Positions 10,115-19,027 are shown, counted from the first letter of the stretch. The stretch is DNA of 64,000 bases from Breznakia pachnodae (GCF_030814225.1 NZ_JAUSUR010000003.1:487756-551755), one strand, 5' to 3'. The notes: generated by a model from the letters alone, not told the origin. Program-made: numbers and translations.

Positions 10115-10978
10115 TTATTGATAGTATTTGAACTCGGAAAATAATTTTTTAGTATCATTTACATCTTTTTGTATTTCCTCTAGATTGTCTAGAGCAAGTT
10201 TAATAAAAATACTATCAACGATTAACATTTGTAGAATTAGAGAAGTTTGTGAAGCTAATCGTAGATTATTTTCAATATTCGTAGTTAATAATGTTACGGT
10301 TGAATGCTTGTTTGTAATTTCGTTTCCATATTGAGTAATAATAATTGATTTCGCATTTTTTTCATTTGCTATTTGAAGACAGTGATGAGCATGTACAGAT
10401 TTACCAAGTGTTGAGAATACAATTAACAAATCATCTTCAGTAATATTTGTAATGCTTTCTAGAGATAAGTGAAAATCCTGATAAAAAATAGTTGGTATAT
10501 TTAAACGCATGAACTTAATTTGTAGATCTGTAGCAATAACGCTACTTGCACCAACAGCAACAATATAAATATTTTTTTTATTTTCATGAGCAGTTCGAAT
10601 TAAATCAATTGCTTTATCGAAGTCATCATTGTTTAATGTTTCGCAAGTATTCTTTATTGATTGAATTGTTGTTTCAGAGACTTTTTGAAATATTGCTAAT
10701 GAAGAATCATATTGTGATATATCATCAATTGAATTAACTTCCATATTAGGTGTAAGGCTTTTAGCTAATTCAATTTTAAAGTCTGAATATCCTTTTAATC
10801 CTAATTCTCTACATAATCTAACAACTGTGGGTTCACTGACTTCACAGTCTTTTGCCAGTTCTTTAATTGACATAGATAAAATATTTTCTCTGTATAATAA
10901 TATATAATTTGCTACCTTTGCTTCTGCATTTGTTAAATGTGGTAGTAATGCTTCTAATTTTATTAATAGGCTGTTCAT
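10115..10978 (-). CDS. MurR/RpiR family transcriptional regulator
   Basis: A 287-residue regulator. The N-terminal HTH (LTNAEAKVANYIL, then SIKELAKDCEVSEPTVVRLC) and a C-terminal SIS domain (NIYIVAVGASSVIATDLQIK; DDLLIVFSTLGKS) are both clear. SIS domains in this family bind phosphorylated sugars or amino sugars. The start at 10978 is fixed by a perfect AGGAGG eight bases upstream; the 17-codon N-terminal extension has no such signal. The gene is divergent from the dehydrogenase/PTS operon at 11256, and repeated dyads lie on the promoter between them. It is therefore the probable local regulator of that operon. Confidence 0.9.
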   Translation of the reverse strand: MNSLLIKLEALLPHLTNAEAKVANYILLYRENILSMSIKELAKDCEVSEPTVVRLCRELGLKGYSDFKIELAKSLTPNMEVNSIDDISQYDSSLAIFQKVSETTIQSIKNTCETLNNDDFDKAIDLIRTAHENKKNIYIVAVGASSVIATDLQIKFMRLNIPTIFYQDFHLSLESITNITEDDLLIVFSTLGKSVHAHHCLQIANEKNAKSIIITQYGNEITNKHSTVTLLTTNIENNLRLASQTSLILQMLIVDSIFIKLALDNLEEIQKDVNDTKKLFSEFKYYQ

Positions 10979-11036
10979 AAAAATAATCCTCCTAATTAGC
11001 ATAATATAGTTAAAAGTACAACTTGTCAATATCTAT

Positions 11037-11053
11037 TTGTAGTAAAACTACAA
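11037..11053. promoter_or_regulatory. Putative RpiR operator 1
   Basis: A perfect inverted repeat TTGTAGT-AAA-ACTACAA in the divergent region between the RpiR gene and the dehydrogenase/PTS operon. A near copy lies 32 bases further on, and a weaker half-related site lies at about 11007-11021. Confidence 0.6.
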
Positions 11054-11068
11054 TTATTATTAAAACTA

Positions 11069-11097
11069 TTGTAATTTAACTACACATGATGTATAAT
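11069..11097 (+). promoter_or_regulatory. Operon promoter overlapped by putative operator 2
   Basis: A -35 box TTGTAA (11069-11074) and a perfect -10 box TATAAT (11092-11097) have 17-base spacing. The -35 and spacer are covered by TTGTAATTTAACTACAC (11069-11085), a near copy of the perfect dyad at 11037-11053. A protein bound there would block RNA polymerase, which suggests repression by the adjacent RpiR regulator. A 14-base palindrome ATAAGAATTCTTAT at 11104-11117 lies at the expected transcription start. Confidence 0.6.
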
Positions 11098-11255
11098 CCA
11101 CGTATAAGAATTCTTATGTAACGATATTAAATTGAATTTTATTTCATGGTTTTTTATTATGCAGTCTGACACAATCTAGTGTTAATCATGCATTATAAGT
11201 AAATAAAATTATAGGTATTTAGACTTAGAAACTTTAATTTAATTAGGAGGATAAG

Positions 11256-12281
11256 ATGTCAAACAAGAAACTAAATGTAGCAGTGGTAGGAGCTGGAATA
11301 TATGGAGTTAATCATATCCATGCATATTTAGATAATGAGCATGCAAATTTATTGGCAGTTTGCGATTTTAATGAAGAGATTCGAAAAAGAGTAGAAAAAG
11401 AGTTTGGAGTGAAAACATATAGTAGTGTAGATGAAATGCTAGAAAAAGAAAATCTAGATGCTATTTCAGTGGCTACTCCAGATGCATTTCATTTAGATCC
11501 AACGATTGCTGCAATAAAAAAAGGTTTACATGTATTAGTAGAAAAACCACTTGCAACTACAGTGGAGGATGCTAAAAAAATTGTAGAAGCTGCTAAAGAA
11601 TACAATGTACGAGTTGCTGTAGATTACCATAAGCGATGGGATCCAGCAGCAATAAATGTTAGAAATGAATTAAGAAAAGCAGATACTGGGAAAATAATTC
11701 GTGGATATATGAGTATGGATGATGTTATTGATGTACCAACAAAATGGTTTAGCTGGTCAGATAAATCATCACCAGTTCATTTTTTGGGAACTCATTGTTT
11801 TGATCAAATTAGATGGTACACTGGGTGTGAAGTGAAAAGTGTTTATGCAGTCGGTTGTAAACGCTTATTGAAGTCAAAAGGAATTGATACTTATGACTCA
11901 ATCCAAACTTTAGTAGAGATGGAAGATGATAGTTATTGGACTGTTGAAAACTCGTGGGTATTTCCATCAGGGTTCCCTAAAAACAATGGTGGAAGAACTG
12001 AGATACTATGTGATAACACGTTGTTCCGTCTTGATTCTCAAAACAGAGGATCTGAGATTTTCACAAATGAAAAAGGAAAAACACCAAATTCTTATTTCAT
12101 AATTGAAAATAATGGAAGACCATATGGATTTGGTATTCAACCAATTAATGATTTCGTATCATGTATATTAAATGATTTACCATTCATTGCAGATGCAAAT
12201 GATGGATTACAGGCTGAGTTGATTGCGGATGCAGTACATAGAAGCCTAGAAATAGGAAAACCAGTAGTTATAGAAAAATAA
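11256..12281 (+). CDS. Gfo/Idh/MocA family NAD(P)-dependent oxidoreductase
   Basis: A 341-residue dehydrogenase. The N-terminal Rossmann fold shows VVGAGIYGVNH, and the catalytic EKP motif reads LVEKPLAT; a larger beta-sheet domain follows. Members oxidise or reduce hydroxyl/keto groups of sugars, inositols and sugar derivatives. It is the first gene of the operon controlled from the RpiR region (AGGAGG ribosome site) and precedes a second dehydrogenase and PTS IIB-IIC-IID. A second-domain motif HFLGTHCFDQIRWY resembles sugar-oxidising members. The operon context suggests it acts on the sugar phosphate delivered by the PTS; the substrate itself is unknown. Confidence 0.88.
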   Translation: MSNKKLNVAVVGAGIYGVNHIHAYLDNEHANLLAVCDFNEEIRKRVEKEFGVKTYSSVDEMLEKENLDAISVATPDAFHLDPTIAAIKKGLHVLVEKPLATTVEDAKKIVEAAKEYNVRVAVDYHKRWDPAAINVRNELRKADTGKIIRGYMSMDDVIDVPTKWFSWSDKSSPVHFLGTHCFDQIRWYTGCEVKSVYAVGCKRLLKSKGIDTYDSIQTLVEMEDDSYWTVENSWVFPSGFPKNNGGRTEILCDNTLFRLDSQNRGSEIFTNEKGKTPNSYFIIENNGRPYGFGIQPINDFVSCILNDLPFIADANDGLQAELIADAVHRSLEIGKPVVIEK

Positions 12282-12324
12282 AGATTTTAGAGGGTGAATA
12301 GAATTGACCAGAGAGGATAATAAA

Positions 12325-13281
12325 ATGTTGAAATTGAAATATGGAGTTGTGAGCACTGCATCTATTGTGCCAAGGTTTATAAATGCATTAAATGAAAGTG
12401 GAACAGGGGAAGTGATTGCAATAGCTTCACGTACCTTAGAAAAAGCAGAAGAGAAAGCAAGAGAATGGAACATAGCGAAAAGTTATGGAAGCTATAATGA
12501 AATGTTTAGTGATGAAGAGATTGATGTTATTTATGTAGCAACAATTAACAGTGAACACTATACTTATGCATTGGCAGCGCTGCAGCATGGAAAGCATGTT
12601 GTATGTGAAAAACCATTTACGTTAAAAAAATCAGAAGCAGAACATCTGTTTAAGGTGGCGAAGGAAAACAATCTCTTTATTGTTGAAGCTCAAAAAGTAG
12701 TTTTCTTACCAGTAATGAAAGATATTAAAAATATTATTGTATCTGGTAAACTTGGAAAAATTCATTTAATTGATATGACTAGTTCTTCAGGAAGTGGATA
12801 TAATCGATGGCTTCATTCACTAGAAAATGGTGGAGGCTCGCTTTATGGAAATGCTAGTTATGGAATTCATTTATTACGATACTTATTTGATTGTGATTAT
12901 GATGACTATATGGCATTTTGTACAAAGGGTTCTTCTTCAATTGATGAGCAATGTGTTTTAAACTTGAGACTAAAGAACGATATTTTAGCAGTTAGTAAAA
13001 TTTCAACAAATATTGATGCAATAAATAAAGCTTATATTTATGGGGAGAATGGGTATATTGAAATTGAGAATTATTGGAAGGCAAGAAGTGCAATTGTTCA
13101 TTACAATGACAAAGAGCCTGAAGTTATCAATTATCCATGTGAATATGAATTAGTTTATGAAGTTTCACATTTTAATGAATGTATTCTTAGTGGTCAATTA
13201 CAAAGTCCAATTATGAATGAAAATATGACAGTTCATAGTGTTGAAATGTTGGAAAATATTCAAAATAGTTGGAAAAAATAA
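12325..13281 (+). CDS. Gfo/Idh/MocA family oxidoreductase, short type
   Basis: A second dehydrogenase of 318 residues, from a different subfamily than its neighbour. The Rossmann start is YGVVSTASIVPRF, lacking the usual GxGxxG glycine pattern, and the EKP motif is VCEKPFTLKK. The start at 12325 is preferred because GAGAGGA lies upstream; an in-frame TTG at 12304 is less likely. It resembles the genes at 57994 and 61978 in length and style (EKPF, then GGSLYGNASYGIH aligning with GGSFYDLGVY in the latter). Two adjacent dehydrogenases may carry out an oxidation and a later reduction on the same imported sugar, as in NAD-cycling glycoside-processing pathways; this is inference. Confidence 0.85.
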   Translation: MLKLKYGVVSTASIVPRFINALNESGTGEVIAIASRTLEKAEEKAREWNIAKSYGSYNEMFSDEEIDVIYVATINSEHYTYALAALQHGKHVVCEKPFTLKKSEAEHLFKVAKENNLFIVEAQKVVFLPVMKDIKNIIVSGKLGKIHLIDMTSSSGSGYNRWLHSLENGGGSLYGNASYGIHLLRYLFDCDYDDYMAFCTKGSSSIDEQCVLNLRLKNDILAVSKISTNIDAINKAYIYGENGYIEIENYWKARSAIVHYNDKEPEVINYPCEYELVYEVSHFNECILSGQLQSPIMNENMTVHSVEMLENIQNSWKK

Positions 13282-13357
13282 GTTTCTAAGGTCTTTTGGG
13301 GAACAAAATATTACAAATCGTTCATTATACACATAGAAATGAATACGGGAGGAAGTA

Positions 13358-13834
13358 ATGCCGAATATTGTATTAGTAAGAATAGATAATCGTCTGATTC
13401 ATGGACAAGTTGCTACGCAATGGTGTGGAGTAGTGAATGCAAATTTACTGCTAGTTGCGAATGATGCAGTTGCTCATGATGATTTCAGACAAGGTTTATT
13501 AGATATGGCAGCACCTGCGTATGCACAGACTCGTTATTTCACCATTCAAAAAACAATTGAGATTATCAACAAAGCAAGCGAAACTCAAAGAATTGCTTTG
13601 ATTGTAGAGACACCAATTGATGCTTTGAAATTAGTTGAAGGAGGAGTGCCAATAAAGAAAATAAATATTGGTAACATGCATATGGCAGAAGGAAAACGTC
13701 AAGTTGCAACATCGGTTGCGGTAGATGATGCAGATCTTGATGCATTTCGAAAAATGCAAGAATTGGGTATTGAACTAGAAATAAAAAGAGTACCTGATAT
13801 TGCTTCAGAAGATATCAATAAGTTATTTAAATAA
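13358..13834 (+). CDS. PTS EIIB, mannose/fructose/sorbose family
   Basis: Cytoplasmic phosphocarrier of 158 residues. The motif RIDNRLIHGQV carries the active-site H15, which is phosphorylated by EIIA and passes phosphate to the incoming sugar. It precedes IIC and IID genes in the same operon. No EIIA gene lies in this operon, so an EIIA must be encoded elsewhere or shared. The ribosome site GGGAGGAAG is close upstream. Confidence 0.92.
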   Translation: MPNIVLVRIDNRLIHGQVATQWCGVVNANLLLVANDAVAHDDFRQGLLDMAAPAYAQTRYFTIQKTIEIINKASETQRIALIVETPIDALKLVEGGVPIKKINIGNMHMAEGKRQVATSVAVDDADLDAFRKMQELGIELEIKRVPDIASEDINKLFK

Positions 13835-13875
13835 TAAAAAGTTATAATCGGAAGAAATTATTAATGGAGGTAATT

Positions 13876-14682
13876 ATGGCTGATTTTAATATTATAGAAG
13901 TCTTGTTGCTTGCAGTAGTGACATTTATACTAGCAATTGATCAGTTCTCATTTACAGAATTGCTTTATAGACCAATCGTGGCATGTACACTCATTGGATT
14001 GGTTTTAGGTGATGCAAATATAGGGCTTGTAGTAGGGGGAACATACGAATTAATAATGATTGGTAATATGCCAATTGGAGGAGCACAACCACCGAATGCA
14101 GTTATCGGAGGTGTTATGGCAGTTATATTCGCAGTGAAGTCAGGAATCGCAGTAAACGCAGCAATTGGGTTGGCAATTCCATTCTCACTGTTTGGACAAT
14201 ATGCAGTTACATTAACATTTACACTGATGTCAGGACTTATGGTAAAAGCGGATAAAGCAGCTGCAGAAGCTGACCCAGATGGAATTGTGAAGATTAATCT
14301 TCTGTCAATGGCAATCTTAGGAGGATTATTTGTAGTGATTGCGTTATTAGGTTACTTTGGTGGAGCAGCATTTGGTACAAAACTTACGGAACTATCTGAA
14401 GACTTTGGATGGTTAATGGGAGGATTAGATGCAGCTGGAGGAATGATGCGTTATGTAGGATTTGCTACATTGATGAAAATAATGATTTCAAGCAGATTAT
14501 GGGGATTCTATTTTATGGGATTCGTTATGGCTGTTATCTTGGGACAACTACCAGCATTGGGAGGTTCAAAGTTATTACTGATTGCAGTAATAGCAGTAGG
14601 AATTGCAATCTATGATTTCCAAAGTAAAATATCACAAAAGCAAGCAGTTGCAGAAAGTGGAGGTGACGCAAATGGAATCTAA
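13876..14682 (+). CDS. PTS EIIC, mannose/fructose/sorbose family
   Basis: Integral membrane channel subunit of 268 residues. The start at 13876 follows GGAGGT; an ATG at 13864 overlaps that ribosome site and is unlikely. The family signature VVGGTYELIMIGNMPIGGAQ, rich in glycine, forms part of the sugar pathway. It pairs with the IID gene, whose start overlaps its end by 11 bases, so the two products are probably made in equal amounts. Confidence 0.92.
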   Translation: MADFNIIEVLLLAVVTFILAIDQFSFTELLYRPIVACTLIGLVLGDANIGLVVGGTYELIMIGNMPIGGAQPPNAVIGGVMAVIFAVKSGIAVNAAIGLAIPFSLFGQYAVTLTFTLMSGLMVKADKAAAEADPDGIVKINLLSMAILGGLFVVIALLGYFGGAAFGTKLTELSEDFGWLMGGLDAAGGMMRYVGFATLMKIMISSRLWGFYFMGFVMAVILGQLPALGGSKLLLIAVIAVGIAIYDFQSKISQKQAVAESGGDANGI

Positions 14683-15529
14683 AGAAATGTTACAATATAA
14701 TGATTTAACACCTGCACAACCACTTGATCAAAAAACTTTAAATAAGATGGCGATTCGATCAATGTTTCTTCAGGCATCTTTCAACTATGAAAGATTTCAA
14801 GCAGCAGGTTGGTTATATAGTATTCTTCCAGGATTGGAAAAAATTCATACAAACAAAGAAGATTTAGCTGCATCAATGACACATAATATGGAGTTCTTAA
14901 ATGTTATGCCATTTCTACCTACGTTGTTAATGGGAATTGTATTGTCAATGGAACAGCAAAAAGCTGACATTAATACAATTCGTTCTGTAAGAGTTGCAAC
15001 AATGGGACCACTAGCAGGAATTGGCGATTCACTTATCTGGTTTACATTGGTTCCAATTACAGCAGCTATTACTGCTAACATGGCAATCAATGGATCATTC
15101 TTAGGACCAATTCTGTTCTTTGTAATCATGTTTACAATTCAAATGGTAATGCGTTTTGGTTTGATGAACTGGTCTTATTCAATTGGTGAAAAGGCAGTTA
15201 CAACATTAACTAAGAGTGGAAAAGAATTTACAAATTCTGCATCGATTCTTGGAATTATAATTGTAGGTGCACTTACGGCAAGCTTTGGTGGTACATCAAT
15301 GAAAGTTGTTATTGAAAATGGAGATTCTCCAGTTGATTTTCAAGCAATTTTAGATAATATCTTACCAGGATTTATTCCTTTAGTTTTAACACTAATGTGT
15401 TTCTGGTTAATTAAAAAGAAAAACTTCAGTGCAGTAAAATGTATTGGGTTACTATTAGTATTAGGAATTGTAGGAGCAGTCTTTGGAATATGGTCTGGAG
15501 ATTATGCACCACTTGTTAGTTGGTATTAA
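14672..15529 (+). CDS. PTS EIID, mannose/fructose/sorbose family
   Basis: Membrane subunit of 285 residues that assembles with EIIC. The start at 14672 follows GGAGGTG inside the IIC gene; readings to earlier in-frame codons lie entirely within IIC. The N-terminal RSMFLQASFNYERFQAAGW and the central GPLAGIGDSLIWFT are classic EIID motifs. The gene ends the operon before a strong terminator. The 11-base overlap with IIC suggests translational coupling. Confidence 0.92.
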   Translation: MESKEMLQYNDLTPAQPLDQKTLNKMAIRSMFLQASFNYERFQAAGWLYSILPGLEKIHTNKEDLAASMTHNMEFLNVMPFLPTLLMGIVLSMEQQKADINTIRSVRVATMGPLAGIGDSLIWFTLVPITAAITANMAINGSFLGPILFFVIMFTIQMVMRFGLMNWSYSIGEKAVTTLTKSGKEFTNSASILGIIIVGALTASFGGTSMKVVIENGDSPVDFQAILDNILPGFIPLVLTLMCFWLIKKKNFSAVKCIGLLLVLGIVGAVFGIWSGDYAPLVSWY

Positions 15530-15536
15530 ATATTAT

Positions 15537-15571
15537 AAAAGCTTTACTCTCATTTGAAAGTAAAGCTTTTT
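15537..15571. terminator. Bidirectional intrinsic terminator
   Basis: A 12-bp perfect stem AAAAGCTTTACT (15537-15548) / AGTAAAGCTTTT (15559-15570) between the convergent EIID and Nudix genes. Confidence 0.85.
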
Positions 15572-16132
15572 CTACAATTTATTTATTAATTTGTGATAGA
15601 TAACAAGCATATCTTTTTCTCTTACTACATTATCTAAGTTATCTACATTTATCCATTTAACTCCTGATGTTTCATCTTCATTTACGATTAGTTGTTCCTT
15701 TTCATCTACTATAAATAAGTAGGTAAGATTCAGATGTAAATGAGCTGGTACCCAAGAGCCTCGTTTTATGTGTTGAAATACTGGTGCAATCTCAAGTGAG
15801 AAGATTTCTGGAAAAGCCTCAATATAGTTTTTAATTCCACTTTCTTCTTCCAACTCTTTTTTAGCTACTTCAAAACAGTTTGGATTACCATCATTATGAC
15901 CACCCATCCAACTCCATGACTGATAGATGTTGTGATAAATCATTAACACTTTAGTTTTATCTTGATTCATTACCCAACATGAAGAAGTGATATGATATAG
16001 TAATTGTTTTCTTAATAAGATATCAGGATCATCCAGTAGTGATAGAATCGTTTTTTTATCCAGTTCTTCTAATTCATCGGTTGGTTGATAAGATAAGATA
16101 TCTTGTTTTAACTGATTAATTCCACTTGTCAT
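15572..16132 (-). CDS. Nudix hydrolase
   Basis: A 186-residue hydrolase of nucleoside-diphosphate-linked compounds. The Nudix box spans GGHNDGNPNCFEVAKKELEE then ESGI: the consensus Arg of REUxEE is Lys, while the metal-binding Glu residues are present. The start at 16132 follows AAGGAGAGG; a reading to 16165 lacks a ribosome site. Such proteins commonly sanitise oxidised nucleotides or cleave sugar nucleotides. The C-terminal KWINVDNLD is typical of the fold. It is a single gene, and the substrate is unknown. Confidence 0.88.
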   Translation of the reverse strand: MTSGINQLKQDILSYQPTDELEELDKKTILSLLDDPDILLRKQLLYHITSSCWVMNQDKTKVLMIYHNIYQSWSWMGGHNDGNPNCFEVAKKELEEESGIKNYIEAFPEIFSLEIAPVFQHIKRGSWVPAHLHLNLTYLFIVDEKEQLIVNEDETSGVKWINVDNLDNVVREKDMLVIYHKLINKL

Positions 16133-16202
16133 AGTGCCTCTCCTTGTTTGTGCATATGTATCCATTATATAAGATATAGAGCTTTTATTCTACCATGTAA
16201 AC

Positions 16203-16235
16203 AAAAAGATTCACTCCTTAAACAGAAATGAATCT
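16203..16235 (-). terminator. Intrinsic terminator of the flavin oxidoreductase gene
   Basis: Stem AGATTCA / TGAATCT (16207-16213, 16229-16235), followed on the minus strand by five T residues. Confidence 0.65.
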
Positions 16236-16251
16236 CCTTTTTATTATTTAA

Positions 16252-17379
16252 CTATTTTTTAAGCGATTCTAAATTTGGTAATGGAGGAAGTGGACTGTTT
16301 TCTTGAAGAATCCATGCAATTAATCCTTTAGGAAGTGCAAGTGAATCAAGAATTTCAGGAGATACTTGAGTTGTAATCTCATTACTTCTTCCTTCTTTTA
16401 TTTTTGCAGCAAAGTGAGGTTCAATAAGTGAAGCTCTACCAATTGCAACTAGGTCACCATGATCAAGTGCTTTGTTGGCATCTTCTTCGCTAAAGATACC
16501 AGATACAATAATTACTGCTGCTCTATTATTTACTAATTCTTTAAAGATTTGACCAAATGATTTATCACTGTTTGCAGGTTTTTCATCATAACTAGCAAAT
16601 ACTGAGATATGAACATAATCCAATCCTTCATCAACAATCTTTTCAATTAATTGTTTTGATTCACTAACATCATATCCTACATTATCACCATGAATTTCTT
16701 CTGGGCAGAAACGATATCCAACAATGAAATCATCTTTTGCATACTCTTTCACAACACGTTTTACTTCTTTTAAAATTTCTAGAGAGAAACGCATACGATT
16801 TTCTAAAGAGCCTCCCCACTGGTCTGTTCTGTGATTTGAGAATTTAGAGAAGAATTGTTGAAGCAGATAGTGATTTGCACCATGTATTTCTACTCCATCA
16901 AAACCAGCATCAATTGCTCTTTTTGCAGCCTCTCCAAACGATGTAATAATTCGTTTGATTTCCTCTTCAGTTAATTCACGAGGTATATATGGTAAGAATG
17001 AGAATTCAATTGCACTTGGTGCCACAACTTCATGAAATAAGTTGTATCCACCAACAGCTTCTCTACCACCATGGTATAACTGCATTATTGCTTTATTTCC
17101 TTTTTCTTTCATTGTAGCAGCTAGTTTTGTAAGTCCAGCAACTTCTTCATCTTTAGAGGCACCTATCTGATTATCAAAACCTCTACCGCCATCTTCTACT
17201 GCAACAGCACCTGTGATAATCATTGCAGCTACATCACTACGTATTCTAAAGTAGTTTAAATCTTCATCTGTCACTTGTCCACCCTTCGTTGAACCTTGAG
17301 CAACCATTGGAGCCATTACAATACGATTATCCAAGACAGCACCACTATTAAACGTATATCCATCTTTAACATTTGACAT
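16252..17379 (-). CDS. Old Yellow Enzyme family NADH:flavin oxidoreductase
   Basis: A 375-residue FMN-dependent TIM-barrel reductase. Key features are RIVMAPMVAQGS near the N-terminus, MQLYHGGREAVG, FDGVEIHGANHYLLQQFFS (His/Asn pair that binds the substrate oxygen), then RTDQWGGSLENRMRF, and a C-terminal phosphate-binding segment with LVAIGRASLIEPH. It lacks the extra FeS/flavin domain of dienoyl-CoA reductase types, so it is a short OYE. Members reduce activated C=C bonds of enones or quinone-like compounds. An AGGAGG ribosome site precedes the ATG. The physiological substrate is unknown. Confidence 0.9.
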   Translation of the reverse strand: MSNVKDGYTFNSGAVLDNRIVMAPMVAQGSTKGGQVTDEDLNYFRIRSDVAAMIITGAVAVEDGGRGFDNQIGASKDEEVAGLTKLAATMKEKGNKAIMQLYHGGREAVGGYNLFHEVVAPSAIEFSFLPYIPRELTEEEIKRIITSFGEAAKRAIDAGFDGVEIHGANHYLLQQFFSKFSNHRTDQWGGSLENRMRFSLEILKEVKRVVKEYAKDDFIVGYRFCPEEIHGDNVGYDVSESKQLIEKIVDEGLDYVHISVFASYDEKPANSDKSFGQIFKELVNNRAAVIIVSGIFSEEDANKALDHGDLVAIGRASLIEPHFAAKIKEGRSNEITTQVSPEILDSLALPKGLIAWILQENSPLPPLPNLESLKK

Positions 17380-17461
17380 ATTATGTCCTCCTTTTACTTA
17401 ACTTCATGGTATACCTCAATGGTAGGGATGTAAAGAAATTAACTCATAAATTGATAGCAAT

Positions 17462-17495
17462 AAAAAACCTGAAGTTCCTATGAGAATCTCAGGTT
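17462..17495 (-). terminator. Intrinsic terminator overlapping the kinase-like gene's stop
   Basis: Stem AACCTGA / TCAGGTT (17466-17472, 17489-17495), followed on the minus strand by six T; its first arm overlaps the stop codon. Confidence 0.75.
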
Positions 17496-18426
17496 AAATA
17501 TAGTTTATATAGTTTTTTTCTATTTCAATATTCTTTTCATAATCAGGAATACCGTTTTTAATAATGTTTATGTTTTCATCAATGTGTTCATCCATGTTGA
17601 ATGTATGGCCTAGCCAGATATAATCAAATGGAGAATAAAAGCTAAGAAAATCAGACTTTCTGAGAATGGAATCTAACTCTTTGCATCCATAATACTTTAT
17701 TATTTTATCTACAAAGTTTTGATTAAAACCTTCTTCTTGCGTATGTAATAAACATATAAAATCAATATCTTGGTCATAAATTGCAATATCTCCAAAATCG
17801 ACGATACCACAAATTTCATTAGTTTCTATATCAAAAAATACATTGCTTGCACCAAAGTCAGTATAGACCAAACTTTTTGTATAGGTAAATTCACAATTTA
17901 ATATTTTTTCATACATAGTGTCAATCTGATTTCTTACAAATTCATTTAATTTAGGATATGCAGCTTCTTTAACTGCTTCATATTCTTTTCTGCATTTCTC
18001 TTTCTTATCAACTTCTAAGCCTTCAATAGGTGTTTGTAGTTTAATACCATGCAATGATTTAAAGAATGCAGCTAATTCTTTCGCAAGTCGCTCTTTTACT
18101 TCTTCATCTAAGGTATTAAATATTTCTGGTGTTATTTCTGTTCCTTCTATTTTTTCATAACCTACAAATTTCATCGTATTTTCTTTTTCACAGGTAAATA
18201 TGATAGCTGGAACTTTAATTGGTAACTGATCTCTGATTTCGAGAAGTACCTTTGCTTCTTTGTATAAATTTCTAGCTGCTAATTCATGTTTTGGAAATTT
18301 GAATACATACTCATTATTTATTAGATAGGCATCACTGTCATATCCTGATCCTAGTGATGTAATAGATGTAATTATATAATCTGGATATTGAGAAGTTATT
18401 AGTTTTTTAATTTCTATTTTATTCAT
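17494..18426 (-). CDS. Aminoglycoside phosphotransferase-like (APH/choline kinase fold)
   Basis: A 310-residue protein-kinase-fold small-molecule phosphotransferase. The N-terminal lobe has a Gly-rich turn (LGSGYDSDAYLI) and the lysine strand EYVFKFPKHE. The catalytic loop, usually HGDxxxxN, reads YTDFGASNVFF: the Asp and Asn are kept but His-Gly is replaced. IVDFGDIAIYDQDIDF supplies the metal-binding Asp. The ATG at 18426 lies one base after the upstream stop, so translation is coupled; a longer reading inside the upstream gene is unlikely. It could phosphorylate an antibiotic such as an aminoglycoside or macrolide, or a metabolite; the sequence does not decide. Confidence 0.82.
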   Translation of the reverse strand: MNKIEIKKLITSQYPDYIITSITSLGSGYDSDAYLINNEYVFKFPKHELAARNLYKEAKVLLEIRDQLPIKVPAIIFTCEKENTMKFVGYEKIEGTEITPEIFNTLDEEVKERLAKELAAFFKSLHGIKLQTPIEGLEVDKKEKCRKEYEAVKEAAYPKLNEFVRNQIDTMYEKILNCEFTYTKSLVYTDFGASNVFFDIETNEICGIVDFGDIAIYDQDIDFICLLHTQEEGFNQNFVDKIIKYYGCKELDSILRKSDFLSFYSPFDYIWLGHTFNMDEHIDENINIIKNGIPDYEKNIEIEKNYINYI

Positions 18427-18427
18427 A

Positions 18428-19027
18428 TTATTTGTGTAGCTGCTCTTGTAGAAAAACAGTTGTCCTTTCTTTTGCTTCCTCTGTAGATGCATTATTATAA
18501 TTAGGTGAATGTAAATCCATAAATCCATGTTTTCCTTCTATAATAATTACTGTTGTATTCTTTTTTGAATTAAGTTCTTTTGAAATAGTATTAGGATTAA
18601 AAGATACTTCTTCTTTTGCGAATATAAGGAGTGTAGGACACTCAGGATTAATATTCAAATGGTCTCTTATGCGAGAACCACAATATCCTATGATACAATC
18701 AAACACTTCAATTTCAGATAATAGCCATGCAAGGGTTGCACCTACACTATATCCAATAACAGTAATTGTCTGATATTGATTTTTTAATTGAAGTCCTAAT
18801 TCTTTGATCTGATGAAAAGAATCTTCAAATACTTCTTCACTAAAATTTATATATGCTTTCTCTTGTTCGTTATAAGTATATGCAGACTTTCTGTTAATTA
18901 GATTAGGGCAAAATACATCATAACCCATTTTAAAATAATCATCACATGTAGTTTGAATGTGTTGATTGATACCGTATATCTCATGCAAGATAATAACTGC
19001 ATGAGTATTTCCGTTTTGTAGTTTCAT
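18428..19027 (-). CDS. Dienelactone hydrolase family alpha/beta hydrolase
   Basis: A 199-residue soluble hydrolase. The oxyanion segment is VIILHEIYGINQH, typical of dienelactone hydrolases. The nucleophile elbow is GYSVGAT, with Ser rather than the Cys of true dienelactone hydrolases, and the catalytic His lies in KHGFMDLHS. It is the first gene of a two-gene transcript with the APH-like gene, separated by one base. A GAGGG ribosome site precedes the start. Substrate unknown; an ester or lactone is likely. Confidence 0.85.
   Translation of the reverse strand: MKLQNGNTHAVIILHEIYGINQHIQTTCDDYFKMGYDVFCPNLINRKSAYTYNEQEKAYINFSEEVFEDSFHQIKELGLQLKNQYQTITVIGYSVGATLAWLLSEIEVFDCIIGYCGSRIRDHLNINPECPTLLIFAKEEVSFNPNTISKELNSKKNTTVIIIEGKHGFMDLHSPNYNNASTEEAKERTTVFLQEQLHK

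Noticed and set aside
11155..11200. Possible riboswitch in the leader of the dehydrogenase/PTS operon
   Set aside because: Some pairing (TGCA arms) exists, but no known riboswitch core or terminator-antiterminator pair could be recognised.
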